Source of the DNA: an uncultured Clostridia bacterium
GTDB lineage: Bacteria > Bacillota > Clostridia > TANB77 > CAG-508
Length of the DNA: 7,111 nucleotides
Assembly: GCA_934167435.1 (NCBI GenBank)
Contig: CAKPKZ010000080.1
Coordinates: 1-7,111, forward strand
Direction of reading: 5' to 3'
Shown: positions 5,853 through 7,111 of the stretch, in pieces
Numbering within the stretch: the stretch's first letter is position 1
How the letters are laid out: each line of letters opens with the position of its first letter
The notes under the pieces: generated by a model
Database searches by the model: none
What the model saw: only the letters and a program-made list of their open reading frames with translations
Told to the model about the DNA's origin: nothing
Made by a program: the position numbers and the translations under genes

Positions 5853-7061
5853 CTAATCTCTGTAAAGTCCTAATAACTGTACTAATCTTTCAGATGAGTT
5901 ACCATCATGATACTTATATATATAGTCTCTTAAATTCTCTCTGCGTTCTTTATATATATCATTCTCATTTACAACATCTGTAATAAATTTATTTAGATCT
6001 TCTATTGTATATATTTCATGTCCAGCCATTAATTTATGTACATCATCAACAACAAATCCAATTTTATATTCATTAATATCATCAAGTACATACCCTAATG
6101 GTCGATTTAGCTGAAGATATTCAAACGCTGCTCCAGAATAATCACTAATTAAAGCATCCGCACATTTAATTAATTTATAATTATCAATATTAAGTTTTTT
6201 TACACTATCACCAGTTAATACTTTAATATTAGACATATCATATATTTTTAAATTTTTTAAATCTTGTTTTGGATGAATTTTTATAATTAAAAATACATTT
6301 ATTCTATTTAATTGTTCATTAAGTAATTTATATTCTTCTAATGTATTTATTAGCGGTATTCCTAATTTCTGTTCTTTTAAACTATCATTACGATTATAGC
6401 CTTCTCCTATTCGGAATGTAGGCATCCATAAAATTATTTTTTTATATTTCAAATCTGTAAGTTTTAGAATTTCTGATTTATCACTATTAAAAAATGTATC
6501 TTGTGCAGGGAAACCTATATATTGGAATCTTTTATCATTTGGTTGTAGTGACCATTGATTTGCTTGAATTGGTGCATATTTTTCTGATTGAACTAATATA
6601 TAATTAACATCATCAGGAATAAATATCTTTCCTTTTGCATTTTTTAGTCCCCCTGCTCCATGTGAACAATAAACTACTATTTGGTCTTGTCTTATTTTTT
6701 TGCCACCATCACAATCGTATGTAAAATATTTAGCAGTACACATATGATAAGCTTTTTTTATACTTGGCCCATAAAGTGGTACACTCTCTACATTTTCAGG
6801 TAACTCTTTTCTTACTTTTTTTCGCACTAACCATATTATTTTATATTTCCTATTATAACCATTATCAATCAAATAATTATAAAATGCTCCTCCATTACAG
6901 TCAAAATCATTATGACTTTCTATAATAATTTTGTTTTTAAGTGGCTTATTTTTTGTGAAAATATTAATAAATTTTTCTAATACTATTTCAATCTTATATT
7001 TCCATAATACTTCAGTGGCTCTTCTAAAACCATTTTTTGTTAAATATTGAATTATCTTCAT
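5853..7061 (-). CDS. CDP-glycerol glycerophosphotransferase-family protein (TagB/TagF-like)
   Basis: Members of this family move glycerol phosphate or a related alditol phosphate from a CDP donor to a membrane-linked acceptor during wall teichoic acid or capsule synthesis, at the inner face of the membrane. The 402-residue product spans the catalytic domain: YCSHGAGGLK (131-140, His134), YIGFPAQD (181-188), LWMPTFR (211-217), IIKIHP (259-264, His263), ISDYSGAAFEYLQLNRP (305-321) and DGNSSER (386-392). There is no long membrane segment; a basic N-terminus (KNGFRRATEVLWKYK) may aid membrane contact. The start is ATG at 7061, with AAGGGA about 11 nt upstream. Several motifs depart from the usual forms (HGTP-LK, G-x-PR-x-D, SDYSS with FD), hinting at an unusual donor or acceptor. 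It is the first complete gene of the operon here. The 50 bases between it and the window edge show no convincing promoter, so the operon probably begins outside. Confidence 0.92.
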   Translation of the reverse strand: MKIIQYLTKNGFRRATEVLWKYKIEIVLEKFINIFTKNKPLKNKIIIESHNDFDCNGGAFYNYLIDNGYNRKYKIIWLVRKKVRKELPENVESVPLYGPSIKKAYHMCTAKYFTYDCDGGKKIRQDQIVVYCSHGAGGLKNAKGKIFIPDDVNYILVQSEKYAPIQANQWSLQPNDKRFQYIGFPAQDTFFNSDKSEILKLTDLKYKKIILWMPTFRIGEGYNRNDSLKEQKLGIPLINTLEEYKLLNEQLNRINVFLIIKIHPKQDLKNLKIYDMSNIKVLTGDSVKKLNIDNYKLIKCADALISDYSGAAFEYLQLNRPLGYVLDDINEYKIGFVVDDVHKLMAGHEIYTIEDLNKFITDVVNENDIYKERRENLRDYIYKYHDGNSSERLVQLLGLYRD

Positions 7062-7111
7062 ATTTATTGTATTCCCTTCTAAATAATACTTATTTTTTTA
7101 ATGTTTTAATG

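Noticed and set aside
5753..5983. Plus-strand 76-codon frame (likewise 2214-2438, 3363-3548, 4138-4347 and 5614-5811)
   Set aside because: All lie antisense to well-supported genes, lack ribosome sites and promoters, and have compositions expected of shadows.
7062..7111. Promoter for the operon at the right edge
   Set aside because: A TATTAT-like string is present but the -35 position shows no credible match, and the window ends too soon to judge.

Overview
The window looks like a chromosomal segment of a low-G+C Gram-positive bacterium, most likely a clostridium. The grounds are strongly A+T-rich DNA, near-consensus sigma-A promoters, AAGGAG-type ribosome binding sites, and gene families that are common in Clostridia. 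Every gene I can support lies on the minus strand, so transcription runs from high to low coordinates. No RNA genes, insertion sequences or CRISPR arrays are visible.

Region 1 (about 7061 down to 2873) is a surface-polymer operon. In transcription order it holds a CDP-glycerol glycerophosphotransferase-like transferase, a phosphoserine-phosphatase-like HAD hydrolase, a MobA/LicC-like nucleotidyltransferase, a possible 31-codon ORF joined to it by TAATG, a TagD-like cytidylyltransferase, and a multi-pass acyltransferase. A strong hairpin terminator follows. The set suggests synthesis of one or two CDP-activated phospho-alcohols, their transfer to a teichoic-acid-like or capsular polymer, and acylation of that polymer. 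The operon probably begins beyond the right edge.

Region 2 (2872 to 2654) is a 5'-truncated remnant of a small membrane protein, possibly DUF6512-like. It lies between the operon terminator and the next promoter.

Region 3 (2628 to 1588) holds two consecutive single-gene units encoding small soluble proteins of 111 and 128 residues. I do not recognise their function, but they are distant paralogues. Each has its own consensus promoter (TTGACA, 17 bp, TATAAT), a closely similar leader and its own terminator. Both leaders can fold into two directly abutting hairpins before the ribosome binding site. The first hairpin has a 13-nt loop containing GGGAGUAA and a compensatory pair change between the copies. 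This duplicated promoter-leader-gene module is the most unusual thing in the window.

Region 4 (1554 to 1) is the promoter, leader and first 479 codons of uvrA, the nucleotide-excision-repair damage-recognition ATPase. The gene runs off the left edge.
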